Positions 1 to 8,706 of a DNA stretch of 64,000 nt are shown here, in pieces. The DNA lies in assembly GCF_024172185.1 (NCBI RefSeq), contig NZ_JAMZEC010000001.1, positions 2,666,001 through 2,730,000 on the forward strand, read 5' to 3'. Origin of the DNA: Nonomuraea roseoviolacea subsp. carminata (lineage in GTDB: Bacteria; Actinomycetota; Actinomycetes; Streptosporangiales; Streptosporangiaceae). The position numbers were made by a program, and so were the translations under genes. The first letter of the stretch is position 1; each line of letters starts with the position of its first letter. The notes beneath the pieces are model-generated. The model was not told the origin of the DNA and did no database searches. It saw only the letters and a list, made by a program, of their open reading frames with translations.

Positions 1-1097
1 CGGCCCTCGGGCGTCTCGTCGGCCAGGCTGGACAGCTGCGCCGCCCTGGCGAGCTCCTCCGCGGTGACGCCGCGGATCGGCACGAACTCGCCGGCCTGCC
101 GGTTGCCCAGCGTGATCGTGCCGGTCTTGTCCAGCAGCAGCGTCGAGACGTCGCCCGCCGCCTCCACGGCGCGGCCGGACATCGCGAGGACGTTGCGCTG
201 GACGAGACGGTCCATGCCGGCGATGCCGATGGCCGACAGCAGCGCGCCGATCGTGGTCGGGATCAGGCAGACCAGCAGCGACACCAGTACGACGCCGCTC
301 ACCCCGTCGCGGCTCAGGGCGAGCGAGCCGGGCACGCCCGGGTTGACGGACATGGAGTAGATCGCCAGCGGCTGCATGGTGGCGGTGGCGACCAGGAAGA
401 TGATCGTCAGCGCGGCGAGCAGGATGTTGAGCGCGATCTCGTTGGGCGTCTTCTGCCGGTTCGCGCCCTCGACCAGGGCGATCATCCGGTCCACGAAGCT
501 CTCGCCGGGCCGCTGCGTGATCTCGACCACGATCCGGTCCGACAGCACCTTCGTGCCGCCCGTCACCGCGGAGCGGTCGCCGCCGGACTCGCGGATCACC
601 GGGGCCGACTCGCCGGTGATGGCCGACTCGTCCACGGACGCGATGCCCTCGACCACGTCGCCGTCACCGGGGATGATCTCGCCGGCCTCCACGACGACGA
701 AGTCGCCCTGCCTGAGCTCGGGCGCGCCGACCACGTCCCACTCCGCCGAGGTCCGGCCGCGCAGGCGGCGGGCGGTGGTGTCGCGCTTGGCCGCGCGCAG
801 CGTGGCGGCCTGCGCCTTGCCGCGCCCCTCGGCGACGGCCTCGGCCAGGTTGGCGAAGACGACCGTCAGCCAGAGCCACCCGGCGATCGCCCAGCCGAAG
901 AACGAGGTCTCGGTGGTGGCGGCCAGGATCGTGGTGGCCAGCGCGCCGATCTCGACGATCAGCATGACCGGGTTGCGCCACAGCGTGACCGGGTTGAGCT
1001 TGCGCAGCGCCTCGGGCAGCGACGTGAGGAGCTGCCGGGGGTCGAGCAGGCCGCCGCCGACCCGCTTGGCGGTGCCTTCGAGCACGTGCGTGGACAT
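1..1097 (-). CDS. kdpB: Potassium-transporting P-type ATPase subunit B, C-terminus cut off by window edge
   Basis: KdpB is the catalytic, phosphorylated subunit of the high-affinity K+ pump KdpFABC in the cytoplasmic membrane. The visible 365 codons begin [20 protein letters not shown] and contain the actuator-domain TGES motif and the P-type ATPase phosphorylation motif DKTGT (Asp at about residue 323). The family is about 680-700 residues long, so roughly the second half lies left of the window. The ATG shares one base with the kdpA stop (TGATG), which indicates translational coupling. kdpC and any kdpDE would lie further left. Confidence 0.96.
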   Translation of the reverse strand, partial: MSTHVLEGTAKRVGGGLLDPRQLLTSLPEALRKLNPVTLWRNPVMLIVEIGALATTILAATTETSFFGWAIAGWLWLTVVFANLAEAVAEGRGKAQAATLRAAKRDTTARRLRGRTSAEWDVVGAPELRQGDFVVVEAGEIIPGDGDVVEGIASVDESAITGESAPVIRESGGDRSAVTGGTKVLSDRIVVEITQRPGESFVDRMIALVEGANRQKTPNEIALNILLAALTIIFLVATATMQPLAIYSMSVNPGVPGSLALSRDGVSGVVLVSLLVCLIPTTIGALLSAIGIAGMDRLVQRNVLAMSGRAVEAAGDVSTLLLDKTGTITLGNRQAGEFVPIRGVTAEELARAAQLSSLADETPEG

Positions 1098-2743
1098 CAG
1101 GACAGTCCTTCTGCGATCGGACCGAGCGCGAGCGCGGGGAGGAAGGTGAGGGCGACCAGGATGATCGTGACGCCGACCACCATGCCGACGAACTGCGGGC
1201 GGTGGGTCGGGAGCGTGCCGGCCGACTCGGGCACGGGGATCCGCCGGGCCAGCGAGCCGGCCAGGGCCAGCACGAAGACGATCGGCAGGAAGCGGCCGAA
1301 CGCCATGCACAGGCCGAGGGCCACGTCGTACCAGGGCGTGTTGACCGTGACGCCGCCGAAGGCGGAGCCGTTGTTGTTGGAGGCGCTGGTGAAGGCGTAG
1401 AGGATCTCCGAGAGCCCGTGCGGGCCGGTGTTCAGCATCGCCGCGAGCCCCGCCTTGTTGGCCATCGCGACGGCCGTGCCGGTCAGCACCAGCACCGGCG
1501 TGACGAGGAAGTACAGCGAGGCCAGCTTGATCTCGCGGGCGCCGATCTTCTTGCCGAGGTACTCGGGGGTGCGCCCGACCATGAGCCCGGCCACGAAGAC
1601 CGTGATCAGGGCCAGGATGAGCATGCCGTACAGTCCGGAGCCCACGCCGCCGGGTGCGACCTCGCCCAGCATCATGTTGAACAGCGTCATCATGCCGCCG
1701 AACGGGGTGTAGGAGTCGTGGAACGAGTCGACCGCCCCGGTGGAGGTGAGGGTCGTGGCCGCCGCGAAGGTCGCGGAGTCGGCCACGCCGAAGCGGACGT
1801 CCTTGCCCTCCATCGCCGCGCCGACGGCCTGCGGGACCGTGGCGGCGCCGTGCAGCTCGAACACCGTGGTCAGCGTCACCGAGGCCAGCGCGATGACGCC
1901 CATGACGGCGGCGATGGCGTAGCCCTGGCGGACCTGGCCGACCATCCGGCCGAAGGTGCGCGGCAGGCTGAACGGGATCACCAGGATGAGGAGGATCTCG
2001 AACCAGTTGGTCCAGCTCGTCGCGTTCTCGAAGGGGTGGGCGGAGTTGGTGTTGTAGAAGCCGCCGCCGTTCGTGCCGAGCTCCTTGATGACCTCCTGGC
2101 TGGCCACCGGGCCGCCGGTCAGGTGCTGCGTGCCGCCCGTGAGCGTGGTGATCGTGTGCGGCCCGGCGAAGTTCTGCACCACGCCGCCCACGACCAGGAC
2201 GATCGCGCCGGCGAACGCGAGGGGCAGCAGGACGCGCAGGGTCCCGCGGACCAGGTCGACCCAGAAGTTGCCGATGGTGTCGGCGCCGTCGCGGGCGAGC
2301 CCGCGGACGAGGGCTACGGCGACCGCCATGCCGACCGCCGCGGAGACGAAGTTCTGCACCGCCAGCCCGGCCATCTGCACCAGGTGCCCCATCGTGGACT
2401 CACCGGAGTACGCCTGCCAGTTGGTGTTGGTCACGAAGCTGACGGCGGTGTTCCAGGCGACGTGGTCGGGCACGGGGGCGAGGCCCAGCGACAGGAACAG
2501 CTTGTCCTGCAGGCGCTGGAAGGCGTACAGGAAGAGGATCGAGACCGCCGAGAAGGCGAGCAGGCTGCGCGCGTAGACGGGCCAGCGCTGCTCGGACTCG
2601 GGCCGCACGCCCACCAGGCGGTAGACGACGCGCTCGGCCCGGCTGTGCCGGACGCCGGTGTAGACGCGGTACATGTGGTCGCCCAGCGGCTTGTGGACCA
2701 GCACCAGCGCGACGACGAGCGCGACGACGAACAGTGCGGCCAT
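1097..2743 (-). CDS. kdpA: Potassium-transporting ATPase subunit A
   Basis: KdpA is the channel-like, K+-selective membrane subunit of KdpFABC. The protein is 548 residues, close to the usual 555-560. The four imperfect selectivity-filter repeats can be seen: [28 protein letters not shown], the [14 protein letters not shown] segment, and [10 protein letters not shown]. Hydrophobic helices alternate throughout. It sits between kdpF (its ATG directly follows the kdpF stop) and kdpB (one-base overlap), so the four genes form one transcript. Confidence 0.97.
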   Translation of the reverse strand: MAALFVVALVVALVLVHKPLGDHMYRVYTGVRHSRAERVVYRLVGVRPESEQRWPVYARSLLAFSAVSILFLYAFQRLQDKLFLSLGLAPVPDHVAWNTAVSFVTNTNWQAYSGESTMGHLVQMAGLAVQNFVSAAVGMAVAVALVRGLARDGADTIGNFWVDLVRGTLRVLLPLAFAGAIVLVVGGVVQNFAGPHTITTLTGGTQHLTGGPVASQEVIKELGTNGGGFYNTNSAHPFENATSWTNWFEILLILVIPFSLPRTFGRMVGQVRQGYAIAAVMGVIALASVTLTTVFELHGAATVPQAVGAAMEGKDVRFGVADSATFAAATTLTSTGAVDSFHDSYTPFGGMMTLFNMMLGEVAPGGVGSGLYGMLILALITVFVAGLMVGRTPEYLGKKIGAREIKLASLYFLVTPVLVLTGTAVAMANKAGLAAMLNTGPHGLSEILYAFTSASNNNGSAFGGVTVNTPWYDVALGLCMAFGRFLPIVFVLALAGSLARRIPVPESAGTLPTHRPQFVGMVVGVTIILVALTFLPALALGPIAEGLS

Positions 2744-2833
2744 CTAGAAGCGCTCCGGGTGAAGGAGGGCGGCGACCATGAAGACCACCAGCACGACGGC
2801 GCCGACCAGACCTATGGCGTTGACGGCACTCAC
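2744..2833 (-). CDS. kdpF: KdpF, small stabilising subunit of the Kdp pump
   Basis: This 29-residue single-span membrane peptide starts at a GTG and ends in the family signature ALLHPERF (compare ALLRPERF in other KdpF proteins). KdpF stabilises the KdpABC complex in the membrane. The GTG overlaps the stop of the upstream mini-gene by four bases (GTGA), and kdpA follows immediately. The start was chosen because it gives the normal KdpF length and the coupled overlap. Confidence 0.88.
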   Translation of the reverse strand: MSAVNAIGLVGAVVLVVFMVAALLHPERF

Positions 2834-2913
2834 AGCCGTTCCACCGCCTTCACCACGAGCCCGAAGACCACGAAGACCGCGATCGTCAGGGCGACGAAGA
2901 TGACGTCAGCCAT
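2830..2913 (-). CDS. 27-residue membrane mini-protein leading the kdp operon
   Basis: An ATG 6-7 bases behind a strong GAGGAG ribosome site encodes 27 residues: MADVIFVALTIAVFVVFGLV followed by VKAVERL. It is one transmembrane helix with a basic C-terminal tail. Its stop overlaps the kdpF GTG start, so it is the first gene of the operon. I recall similar unnamed peptides in front of kdpF in other actinomycetes; that is memory, not a search. Its role is unknown; a second KdpF-like accessory peptide is the natural guess. Confidence 0.72.
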   Translation of the reverse strand: MADVIFVALTIAVFVVFGLVVKAVERL

Positions 2914-3007
2914 CCCCACTCCTCGGATACGTTTCCTGCGTTGCGGGCCCCCGGACGGGCGGCCTCACATGACAGCAAATCGCCGGATTTTGGGGTTTTG
3001 GCGCTTC

Positions 3008-3087
3008 TTGACGGGATTCATACGCCTCCCGCCGGAATATTGACGGCCTTTCTACGCCACGTGCGATCCGCGCCGGCCGGTTGACGG
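3008..3087. promoter_or_regulatory. Three TTGACGG boxes between kdp and the divergent secreted-protein gene
   Basis: TTGACGG occurs at 3008-3014, 3040-3046 and 3081-3087 in the 230-bp divergent spacer. The boxes could be activator or repressor sites for the kdp operon, or in part -35 elements for the plus-strand gene. No KdpE gene is visible in the window, so the assignment is inference. Confidence 0.4.
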
Positions 3088-3143
3088 CCACCGCCCCCTG
3101 GGTCAAGATCACCTCAACCGAGACGCGCCCGCGGAGGACCCGC

Positions 3144-4436
3144 ATGGCCAAGCACTGGACGGCGACCGCCCTGACGTGGTTCGCGCGGACGGCCGCCGCC
3201 GCGGTGCTGGCGTCGGCCGCACTGACGCCCGCCCACGCGCAGGTCCACGCCGCGCCGCTCAAGGCGTTGAGCCTCACGGGGCTCGACCTGACCACCGGGT
3301 CCGACCCCCACACGACGCCGCCGCCGGCCGAGTACGAGCAGGTGGGGATCGGCGGGGCGCTGACCGGGACCGACCGCGTCGCTCTGCCGGGGAGCGAGGA
3401 CCCCGGCTGCGCGGCCCGGGCGTCCCATCTTCCGCTGCTGCGGGTCCGTACGTGGTTCTGCTGGAACCCCGGCGCCCAGGGCGACAAGCGGGACCTCCCC
3501 CACTCCCCCTGGGTCCCGCAGGGGCTGGCCACCTCGGGCGAGGCGCAGCTCGGCGGCCTCCCGGTCGGCGGCGACCACAGGGCGCTCATCGCGAGCTGGA
3601 CCTGGCTGAACTCGCCCGACCCCGACGCGCCCGACTACCGCACCAACTCCGTCGTCCTGTCGGTCGTGGACCTCGACGAGCGCCGCTACCGCGACGTCCT
3701 GCCCGTGTGGGTGGACGGGCAGGGCAGGCTGCGCCGCGTGTACGGGCACGGGGGCGGCCTGGCGTGGTACGGCCCCTACCTGTTCATGACCTCCAGCTCC
3801 AACTGGAACGGCTACGCGGGGCCCGACTCCACACGGCCCACCATCCGGGTGTTCGACACCCGCAGGATCTACCACAAGAGGGACGGAGGCGGCGGCGACT
3901 ACAGGTACGTCATCCCGGAGGTGCGGCACTACGTCACGCCGATCCTGTTCGACTACGTCTCCCTGGACCGCCGCAGCTCCGGTGGCGCCACCCTGGTCGC
4001 GGGCACGTACAAGCGCTCCGGCGGCACCTCCGCCTCCCTGGCCGGCACCAAGCTGGTCCGCTACCGCTTCCAGCCGCCCCCGGACGGCGACTACCGGCTC
4101 GCCACCGCGCCCGTCCAGGCGTGGGTGTCCACCGTTCCGGCCGACCCGGCCGACGCCATCAGCGACGTGCAGGGCGTCCAGGCCGACGGCGACCGGCTGT
4201 ATCTCGACATGTCGGCCGGCTCCCACCCCGGCCCGGACCCCGGCCGGCGCTTCGCCACCGTGGACGTCGACGGCGCCGCCTCCACCTGGACGATCAACGC
4301 CCACACGCGCTGGGCCCACCGGCCGGAGGACCTGTCGCTCTGGTACGCCACCGGCGAGCTGTGGGGGCTCACCGAGGGCGAGGAGGAGCGGGTCGTGTTC
4401 TCCGTCGGCGTCGCCGACATCCCGGCTCCCGCGTGA
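3144..4436 (+). CDS. Secreted protein of unknown function
   Basis: A Sec-type signal peptide (basic MAKHWTATALTWFARTAAAA, hydrophobic run, cleavage near AHA) leads a protein of 430 residues that I do not recognise. The mature part is rich in Trp, Tyr and Gly and has repeated beta-like stretches such as LIASWTWLNSP, LAWYGPYLFMTSSSNWN and GATLVAGTYKRSGG. This would fit an extracellular beta-propeller or lectin-like fold, but that is only an impression. The ATG at 3144 was chosen over one 63 bases upstream because it has a GGAGG site and gives a clean signal peptide. It is transcribed divergently from kdp. Confidence 0.7.
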   Translation: MAKHWTATALTWFARTAAAAVLASAALTPAHAQVHAAPLKALSLTGLDLTTGSDPHTTPPPAEYEQVGIGGALTGTDRVALPGSEDPGCAARASHLPLLRVRTWFCWNPGAQGDKRDLPHSPWVPQGLATSGEAQLGGLPVGGDHRALIASWTWLNSPDPDAPDYRTNSVVLSVVDLDERRYRDVLPVWVDGQGRLRRVYGHGGGLAWYGPYLFMTSSSNWNGYAGPDSTRPTIRVFDTRRIYHKRDGGGGDYRYVIPEVRHYVTPILFDYVSLDRRSSGGATLVAGTYKRSGGTSASLAGTKLVRYRFQPPPDGDYRLATAPVQAWVSTVPADPADAISDVQGVQADGDRLYLDMSAGSHPGPDPGRRFATVDVDGAASTWTINAHTRWAHRPEDLSLWYATGELWGLTEGEEERVVFSVGVADIPAPA

Positions 4437-4571
4437 GGCGGCCTCCGACAGGGTCGATCCACCGCCAAGAAGCGCCCAACGTCGAGGACGACGCGTGCGG
4501 CGCTCCGCGCCGTCGGGTATCCCGCTGCACGAGAAGGGCATGACCCGAAAGATCATCGAAAGCGAGCGCAC

Positions 4572-5123
4572 ATGGCCGACAACCCGCTGATCGTCGTTCC
4601 GGCCCCCACCGAGACACCGGGAGGCGCCGGCATCACCTGGTGCACGCTCTCCCCCAACGGGTCCGCGCTCGCGCTCGCCGCCTACGAGGCGAGCGGTGTG
4701 CAGGACTCCTCAGCCGACGTGCAGGCCGACCCCACGACCATCCAGCTCGCCATCTCCGGCTCCCAGCAGACCACTCTCAAGGTCACCATCGACGGCCAGA
4801 GCGCGGACGACCTCTTCCTGCAGATCTTCGAGAACGGCGAGGACCGCGGCAACGTCAATGCCAGCGGCTGCTGGAACCCGTGCGGCTACAGCTCCCTCGC
4901 CCAGTCCTGGAGCCCGTTGAGCGACCCGCTCTTCAGCGCGGCGTACGCGGTCAGGAGCCAGTCGTCGAACGGCTGGGGCGGAGCGGCCTGCGACGCGTTC
5001 GCCGCCGGAATCGTCCTGGGCCTGGTCGCGGCGAGCTCCAAGGAGGGCTGGCAGGTGTACGACGCCTACGAGCGGATCAGGTCCATCGCCTGGACGTTCG
5101 TCACCATCGGATGCGGCTCCTAG
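4572..5123 (+). CDS. Unknown cysteine-containing protein
   Basis: The 183-residue product begins MADNPLIVVPAPTETPGG, has no signal peptide, and contains conserved-looking Cys positions (TWCTL, CWNPCGY, AACDAF, IGCGS). A glycine/alanine-rich helix (AAGIVLGLVAASSKEG) lies near the C-terminus. I do not recognise the family. The YceI gene begins five bases after its stop, so the two are probably co-transcribed. Confidence 0.6.
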   Translation: MADNPLIVVPAPTETPGGAGITWCTLSPNGSALALAAYEASGVQDSSADVQADPTTIQLAISGSQQTTLKVTIDGQSADDLFLQIFENGEDRGNVNASGCWNPCGYSSLAQSWSPLSDPLFSAAYAVRSQSSNGWGGAACDAFAAGIVLGLVAASSKEGWQVYDAYERIRSIAWTFVTIGCGS

Positions 5124-5127
5124 TCGG

Positions 5128-5682
5128 ATGGGCATCACCGCCGGCAGCTACCCGCTGGGACCCGAGTCCGGCCGGCTCCTGGTCACGACGACGCGCGCCG
5201 GGTTCGGCGCCAAGGCCGGCCATGATCTGACCATCGAGGTCACCCGCTGGCGCGGCGAGGCCACCATCGACCCCGCGGACCCGGCCGGCTCCTCGGTGAC
5301 CGTGGAGGTCGACGCGGGGTCGTTCGAGGTCCGCGAGGGGACCGGCGGCGTCAAGCCGCTCACGGCCTCCGACCGCGCGGAGATCGAGAAGAACATCCGG
5401 GAGAAGGTCCTGTACAGCGCGCGCCACCCGGTGATCACGTTCCGGTCGTCGCGGGTCGAGGGGACGGCGGAGTCGTTCCGTGTCGAGGGCGACCTCACGA
5501 TGGCCGGCGCCACCCGGCCCGTCGTGGTCGAGGGCTCCGTGGCCGGGGGCCGGGTGACGGGCTCGGCGGTCGTCGTGCAGTCGCGCTGGGGGATCCGGCC
5601 GTACTCGGCGTTCCTCGGCGCGCTCAAGGTGGGGGACGAGGTCGGAGTACGGTTCGACGTCGGGCTCGTACCGGCGCCATAA
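5128..5682 (+). CDS. YceI family lipid-binding protein
   Basis: YceI proteins form a lipocalin-like beta-barrel that binds isoprenoid or amide lipids. The 184-residue protein shows the family pattern: an N-terminal GSYPLGPESGRLLVTTTRAG strand, GHDLTIEV, the middle FRSSRVEGTAESFRVEGDLT segment and a final barrel strand DEVGVRFDVGLVP. There is no signal peptide, as in many actinobacterial cytoplasmic YceI proteins. It is coupled tightly to the preceding unknown gene. Confidence 0.88.
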   Translation: MGITAGSYPLGPESGRLLVTTTRAGFGAKAGHDLTIEVTRWRGEATIDPADPAGSSVTVEVDAGSFEVREGTGGVKPLTASDRAEIEKNIREKVLYSARHPVITFRSSRVEGTAESFRVEGDLTMAGATRPVVVEGSVAGGRVTGSAVVVQSRWGIRPYSAFLGALKVGDEVGVRFDVGLVPAP

Positions 5683-5684
5683 GT

Positions 5685-5704
5685 CGCTCCCGCCTTGGGG
5701 AGCG
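5685..5704. terminator. Hairpin between convergent genes
   Basis: CGCTCCC, a five-base loop GCCTT, then GGGGAGCG form a short GC-rich stem directly after the YceI stop. It can serve both the YceI transcript and the facing DUF1838 gene. No clear U-tract follows. Confidence 0.5.
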
Positions 5705-5722
5705 GCTGGGATCAGGGCGCGG

Positions 5723-6709
5723 TCAGGCCTTGCCGTTGGCGGCGCACCAGGAGGCCCAGGTGGTGGCCCCCTTGCCGAGCTGCTTGTTGTAGAAGGACGT
5801 CCAGGAGTTCTCGCTCGGGCCGGGCGCGGTGGGGGCGGCCTTGTAGAGCGGGTAGGCGGCCTCGACCTCCGCGCGCAGCCACGGCTCGATCTCGCCGTAG
5901 GAATCCAGCGACCAGCTCCGCGCGTGGTAGGTGAGCTGCCCGCGGACGTCGGTCTCCGGCAGGCACATGAACGGCGCCCACGGGCTCGTCCGCGCCCAAC
6001 TGATCTTGGTCTTCATGGCCCCCTTGGGGACGCTGCCCGCGACCGTGCGGGCGGCGACCTCGCGCTCGTCGACGTAGAAGTCGAACATCTCCTGGGCCGC
6101 GTAGACGCCGTTCACCAGGCCGAACGAGTCGCCGAGCGCGGTCTTGAGGTCCGTGCGCACCGGGATGTCGCTGGTCCACTCGGTCTCGTCGTGCATCTGC
6201 CGCAGGGGCGGGCCGACGTAGGAGGAGGTGACGTTGAACGGGCCGAAGTTCACCGCGTCGTTGTTGATCGGGACGACGGGGTACGTCTTGGAGTCGATCG
6301 GGTTCTTCCACTCCCGCAGGACCTTCGTCGGGTCGGCGGGGTCGGTGTAGAAGACGATCTCACGGGAGAGCTGGTAGAGCTGCGTGGTGCCGGGCACCCG
6401 GTACAGCCGCCGGATGTTGTAGCCCTCGATGTTGAACAGTTTCTGGCCGTGACGCAGGCTCGGGTCGTACGCGTTGCCCTCGATGTTGGCGTAGACGGAG
6501 CCCGAGATCCGGAACACCATGTCCCGCCCGTCCGGCCGCCCGTTGGTCTGCAGGGACAGCAGGGCGCTCTTGTCCGTGACCGTCTTGTACACCGGACCCG
6601 GGGCTGTCGGATCATCCAACTCGTCGCCCGCCGCCGCTCCGGGGACGGCGACGCCCACCGCCAGCGCGGTGAGGGCTGCGGACAAGATCAAACCACGACG
6701 CTTGAACAA
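5723..6709 (-). CDS. Secreted DUF1838 family protein
   Basis: The body matches the DUF1838 pattern: VYANIEGN, KLFNIEGYNIRRLYRVPG, LSREIVFYTDP, LREWKNPIDSKTYPVVPINN and the C-terminal TSFYNKQLGKGATTW. The function of the family is not established. I prefer a TTG start at 6709: it is preceded by GGAG at good spacing and gives a compact signal peptide (FKRRGLILSAALTALAVGVA, cleavage near GAAAG). An in-frame ATG at 6754 would add 15 residues and spoil the signal. The mature protein is about 300 residues. Confidence 0.82.
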   Translation of the reverse strand: MFKRRGLILSAALTALAVGVAVPGAAAGDELDDPTAPGPVYKTVTDKSALLSLQTNGRPDGRDMVFRISGSVYANIEGNAYDPSLRHGQKLFNIEGYNIRRLYRVPGTTQLYQLSREIVFYTDPADPTKVLREWKNPIDSKTYPVVPINNDAVNFGPFNVTSSYVGPPLRQMHDETEWTSDIPVRTDLKTALGDSFGLVNGVYAAQEMFDFYVDEREVAARTVAGSVPKGAMKTKISWARTSPWAPFMCLPETDVRGQLTYHARSWSLDSYGEIEPWLRAEVEAAYPLYKAAPTAPGPSENSWTSFYNKQLGKGATTWASWCAANGKA

Positions 6710-6877
6710 GGGTGCTCCATGCGCTGCAGAGGGTGACAGAACCAGCGCGATCATGTCAGTTGTCGCGTCTTAGCCTCAACTATCACGTTCGTGATCTTTC
6801 GGAGCTTCCCGGCGGCGGCGCGACCTTGCCACAATTCCGCGACAGAACGCGCAGACATGGGAAGCACGGGAGGCCGG

Positions 6878-7327
6878 GTGTCGCACAGCGTGCTGACCCA
6901 CGAGTTCCGCATCGACGCCGCGCCGGAGGAGGTGTTCGTGCATCTCACGACTCCGGAGAGCTACGTCGGCCTGTCGCCGCTCGTGGTGGCCGTCCGCGAC
7001 GTGGACCGCTCGCGGCCCGGGGTGATCCGGTACACGGCCGTCGAGCGGTTCCGGCTCCTCCCGTTCCTGACGTACGACTTCCTCACGTACGACAACCCGA
7101 TCGACGTGGCGCTCCACACCGACGGGCTGTCCGTGTACGGCGAGGTGCGAAGCCCCGGACGTGTGCGCATGGCCTACCGCTTCGACCTCGCGCCGGACGG
7201 CGGCGGCACGCGGGTGCGCGACCGGCTCGACCTGACGGCTCCGTGGCTGGTGGCCGGGTTCGCGGCGGGCCAGGCGCGCAAGGTCCAGCTCGCCCGCGCC
7301 CGGATCCTCGCGGAACGACTGTCCTAG
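6878..7327 (+). CDS. SRPBCC (START-like) family protein
   Basis: SRPBCC proteins have a hydrophobic pocket under a helix-grip fold and bind lipids or polyketides. The sequence shows the N-terminal strand LTHEFRIDAAPEEVFVHLTT, the central RVRMAYRFDLAPDGGGTRVR hairpin and a long C-terminal helix (AGFAAGQARKVQLARARILA). The GTG at 6878 lies just behind GGGAGG; an ATG at 6857 is an alternative. About 149 residues, the usual size. Confidence 0.82.
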   Translation: MSHSVLTHEFRIDAAPEEVFVHLTTPESYVGLSPLVVAVRDVDRSRPGVIRYTAVERFRLLPFLTYDFLTYDNPIDVALHTDGLSVYGEVRSPGRVRMAYRFDLAPDGGGTRVRDRLDLTAPWLVAGFAAGQARKVQLARARILAERLS

Positions 7328-7339
7328 CGGGGAACGCGG

Positions 7340-7413
7340 GGGGCTGTGATCACCCCAGGAACACGTGGGTCGCGATCACCCCAGGACCGCGGGGCCGTGA
7401 TCACCCCAGGAGC
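7340..7413. repeat. Three direct copies of a 25-26 bp unit
   Basis: GATCACCCCAGGA recurs at 7348, 7374 and 7399 with diverged GC-rich filler between. The minus strand of each copy reads TCCTGGGGTGATC, which contains an in-frame TGA. The last copy supplies the final codons and stop of the pseudogene at 7401. Confidence 0.85.
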
Positions 7414-7676
7414 AGCGACCGCGCCGTCGCCGGCGCCTCCCCCAGCGCCCGCGACAGGCGGGGGTCCTCGGCGGCGGCCTCCTCGCCGACGACCGGGGCG
7501 TCCAGCACCTCGCGCAGCCGCCGGCTGATCAGTTCCTCTGCCTCACGGTCGGCCACGGTGACCACCTCGCCGGGCGACTTCTCGGCCACCTCCCCGTCGG
7601 CCAGCGCCCGGAAGCGGGGCAGGATCGCGACGCGTGCGGCGTCCATGACGATCTCGGTCACCTGATCGACATCCAT
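7401..7676 (-). pseudogene. 5' fragment of an inositol-monophosphatase family gene
   Basis: The 91 residues begin MDVDQVTEIVMDAARVAI and run through SPGEVVTVADREAEELISRR, then VVGEEAAAEDP, which is the typical N-terminus of bacterial inositol/histidinol monophosphatases. In that family the metal-binding DPLDGT motif should follow within about 25 residues. Here the reading frame runs into the direct repeats and stops after SLLLG. The catalytic two thirds are missing, so the gene is truncated. Confidence 0.75.
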
Positions 7677-7700
7677 GATCACAACCCTACGCGCCATGTG

Positions 7701-7724
7701 ACGAGACGAACCGGTTCGTCTCGT
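7701..7724. promoter_or_regulatory. Perfect 24-bp palindrome, probable TetR-type operator
   Basis: The arms ACGAGACGAACC and GGTTCGTCTCGT are exact reverse complements. The site lies in the 96-bp divergent spacer between the truncated phosphatase and the alpha/beta hydrolase, with a TATGGT -10-like box at 7727. Length and symmetry fit a TetR-family operator. No TetR gene is adjacent, so the regulator is elsewhere or lost. Confidence 0.7.
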
Positions 7725-7772
7725 GTTATGGTCGTTCCGCACTCGAACCCCTGAGGCCCTGAGGAGTGACCC

Positions 7773-8669
7773 ATGACCCGAGTGACAGACCCAAAGCTTC
7801 CCCGCCACGAGACCTTCGTCGACGTCACCGACGGCTACCGGCTGTGGGTGCAGACGACCGGCGACCCGGAGCGGCCCGCGCTGCTGCTCGTGATGGGCGC
7901 CAACGCGAGCGGGCTGAGCTGGCCCGACGAGCTCGTCGAGCTGCTGTCCCGCGACCACTTCGTCGTCCGCTACGACCACCGTGACACCGGACGCTCCACC
8001 CACGCCTTCGCCGAGCGTCCCTATCCGATCCGCGCGCTCGCGGACGACGCGATCGCGATCCTCGACGCGCTGCGCATCCCCCGCGCCCACGTGGTCGGCA
8101 TGTCGATGGGCGGCACCCTGGTCCAGTTGCTCCTCCTCGACCACCCGGACCGGCTGCTGAGCGCCACGATCCTCGGCTCCGCCCTGATCGGCGGCGCGGC
8201 CCCCGACCCCGACATCAAGGACGAGGACCTGCCCGGGCCCGACCCCCGGCTGCTCGCGCTGTGGGCCGAGCTCGGCCAGGAGCGCGACGCGGAGGCGGAG
8301 CTGCGGTGGCGCGTCGCCCACTGGCGGGTGCTCAACGGCGACGTCCTGCCCTTCGACCCCGAGGAGTTCGCCGATCTCGAACGCCGGATCGCCGCCCACA
8401 GCGGCACCTGGCACAGCCCGGCCGCCCACGCCCTGGCCGACCAGTCGGGCATGGAGCGCGGGGCCGAGCTCGCGAAGGTCTCAGTGCCGACCCTGGTGAT
8501 CGACGCGCCTGAGGACCCCATCACCCCGCCGCCGCACGCCGCCCGGCTGGCGCGCGCCATCCCCACCGCCACGCTGGTCACGGTGCCCGGTCTCGGCCAC
8601 GCGCTGCCCCGCGCCGTCGTACCGTCACTGGCGACGACGATCACGGACCACACCGGCCGCCGGTCGTGA
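7773..8669 (+). CDS. Alpha/beta-fold hydrolase
   Basis: 298 residues with the alpha/beta-hydrolase layout: the ALLLVMGANASG oxyanion loop, RYDHRDTGRS, nucleophile elbow GMSMGG, an acid region DAPEDPITP and the histidine in GLGHALP. The pattern resembles the RdmC/aclacinomycin-esterase-like group, but the substrate cannot be inferred. A GAGGAG site supports the ATG. The perfect palindrome 50 bp upstream suggests a repressed, inducible gene. Confidence 0.88.
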   Translation: MTRVTDPKLPRHETFVDVTDGYRLWVQTTGDPERPALLLVMGANASGLSWPDELVELLSRDHFVVRYDHRDTGRSTHAFAERPYPIRALADDAIAILDALRIPRAHVVGMSMGGTLVQLLLLDHPDRLLSATILGSALIGGAAPDPDIKDEDLPGPDPRLLALWAELGQERDAEAELRWRVAHWRVLNGDVLPFDPEEFADLERRIAAHSGTWHSPAAHALADQSGMERGAELAKVSVPTLVIDAPEDPITPPPHAARLARAIPTATLVTVPGLGHALPRAVVPSLATTITDHTGRRS

Positions 8670-8706
8670 GAAATACGGGTGCGGCAGACCTGCCGCGACC
8701 TGGATC

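Noticed and set aside
1202..3043. Long plus-strand frame opposite kdpA/kdpF (613 codons)
   Set aside because: It mirrors kdpA and kdpF and has no domain sense; the Arg/Glu/Ala-rich composition is a shadow of GC-rich coding DNA.
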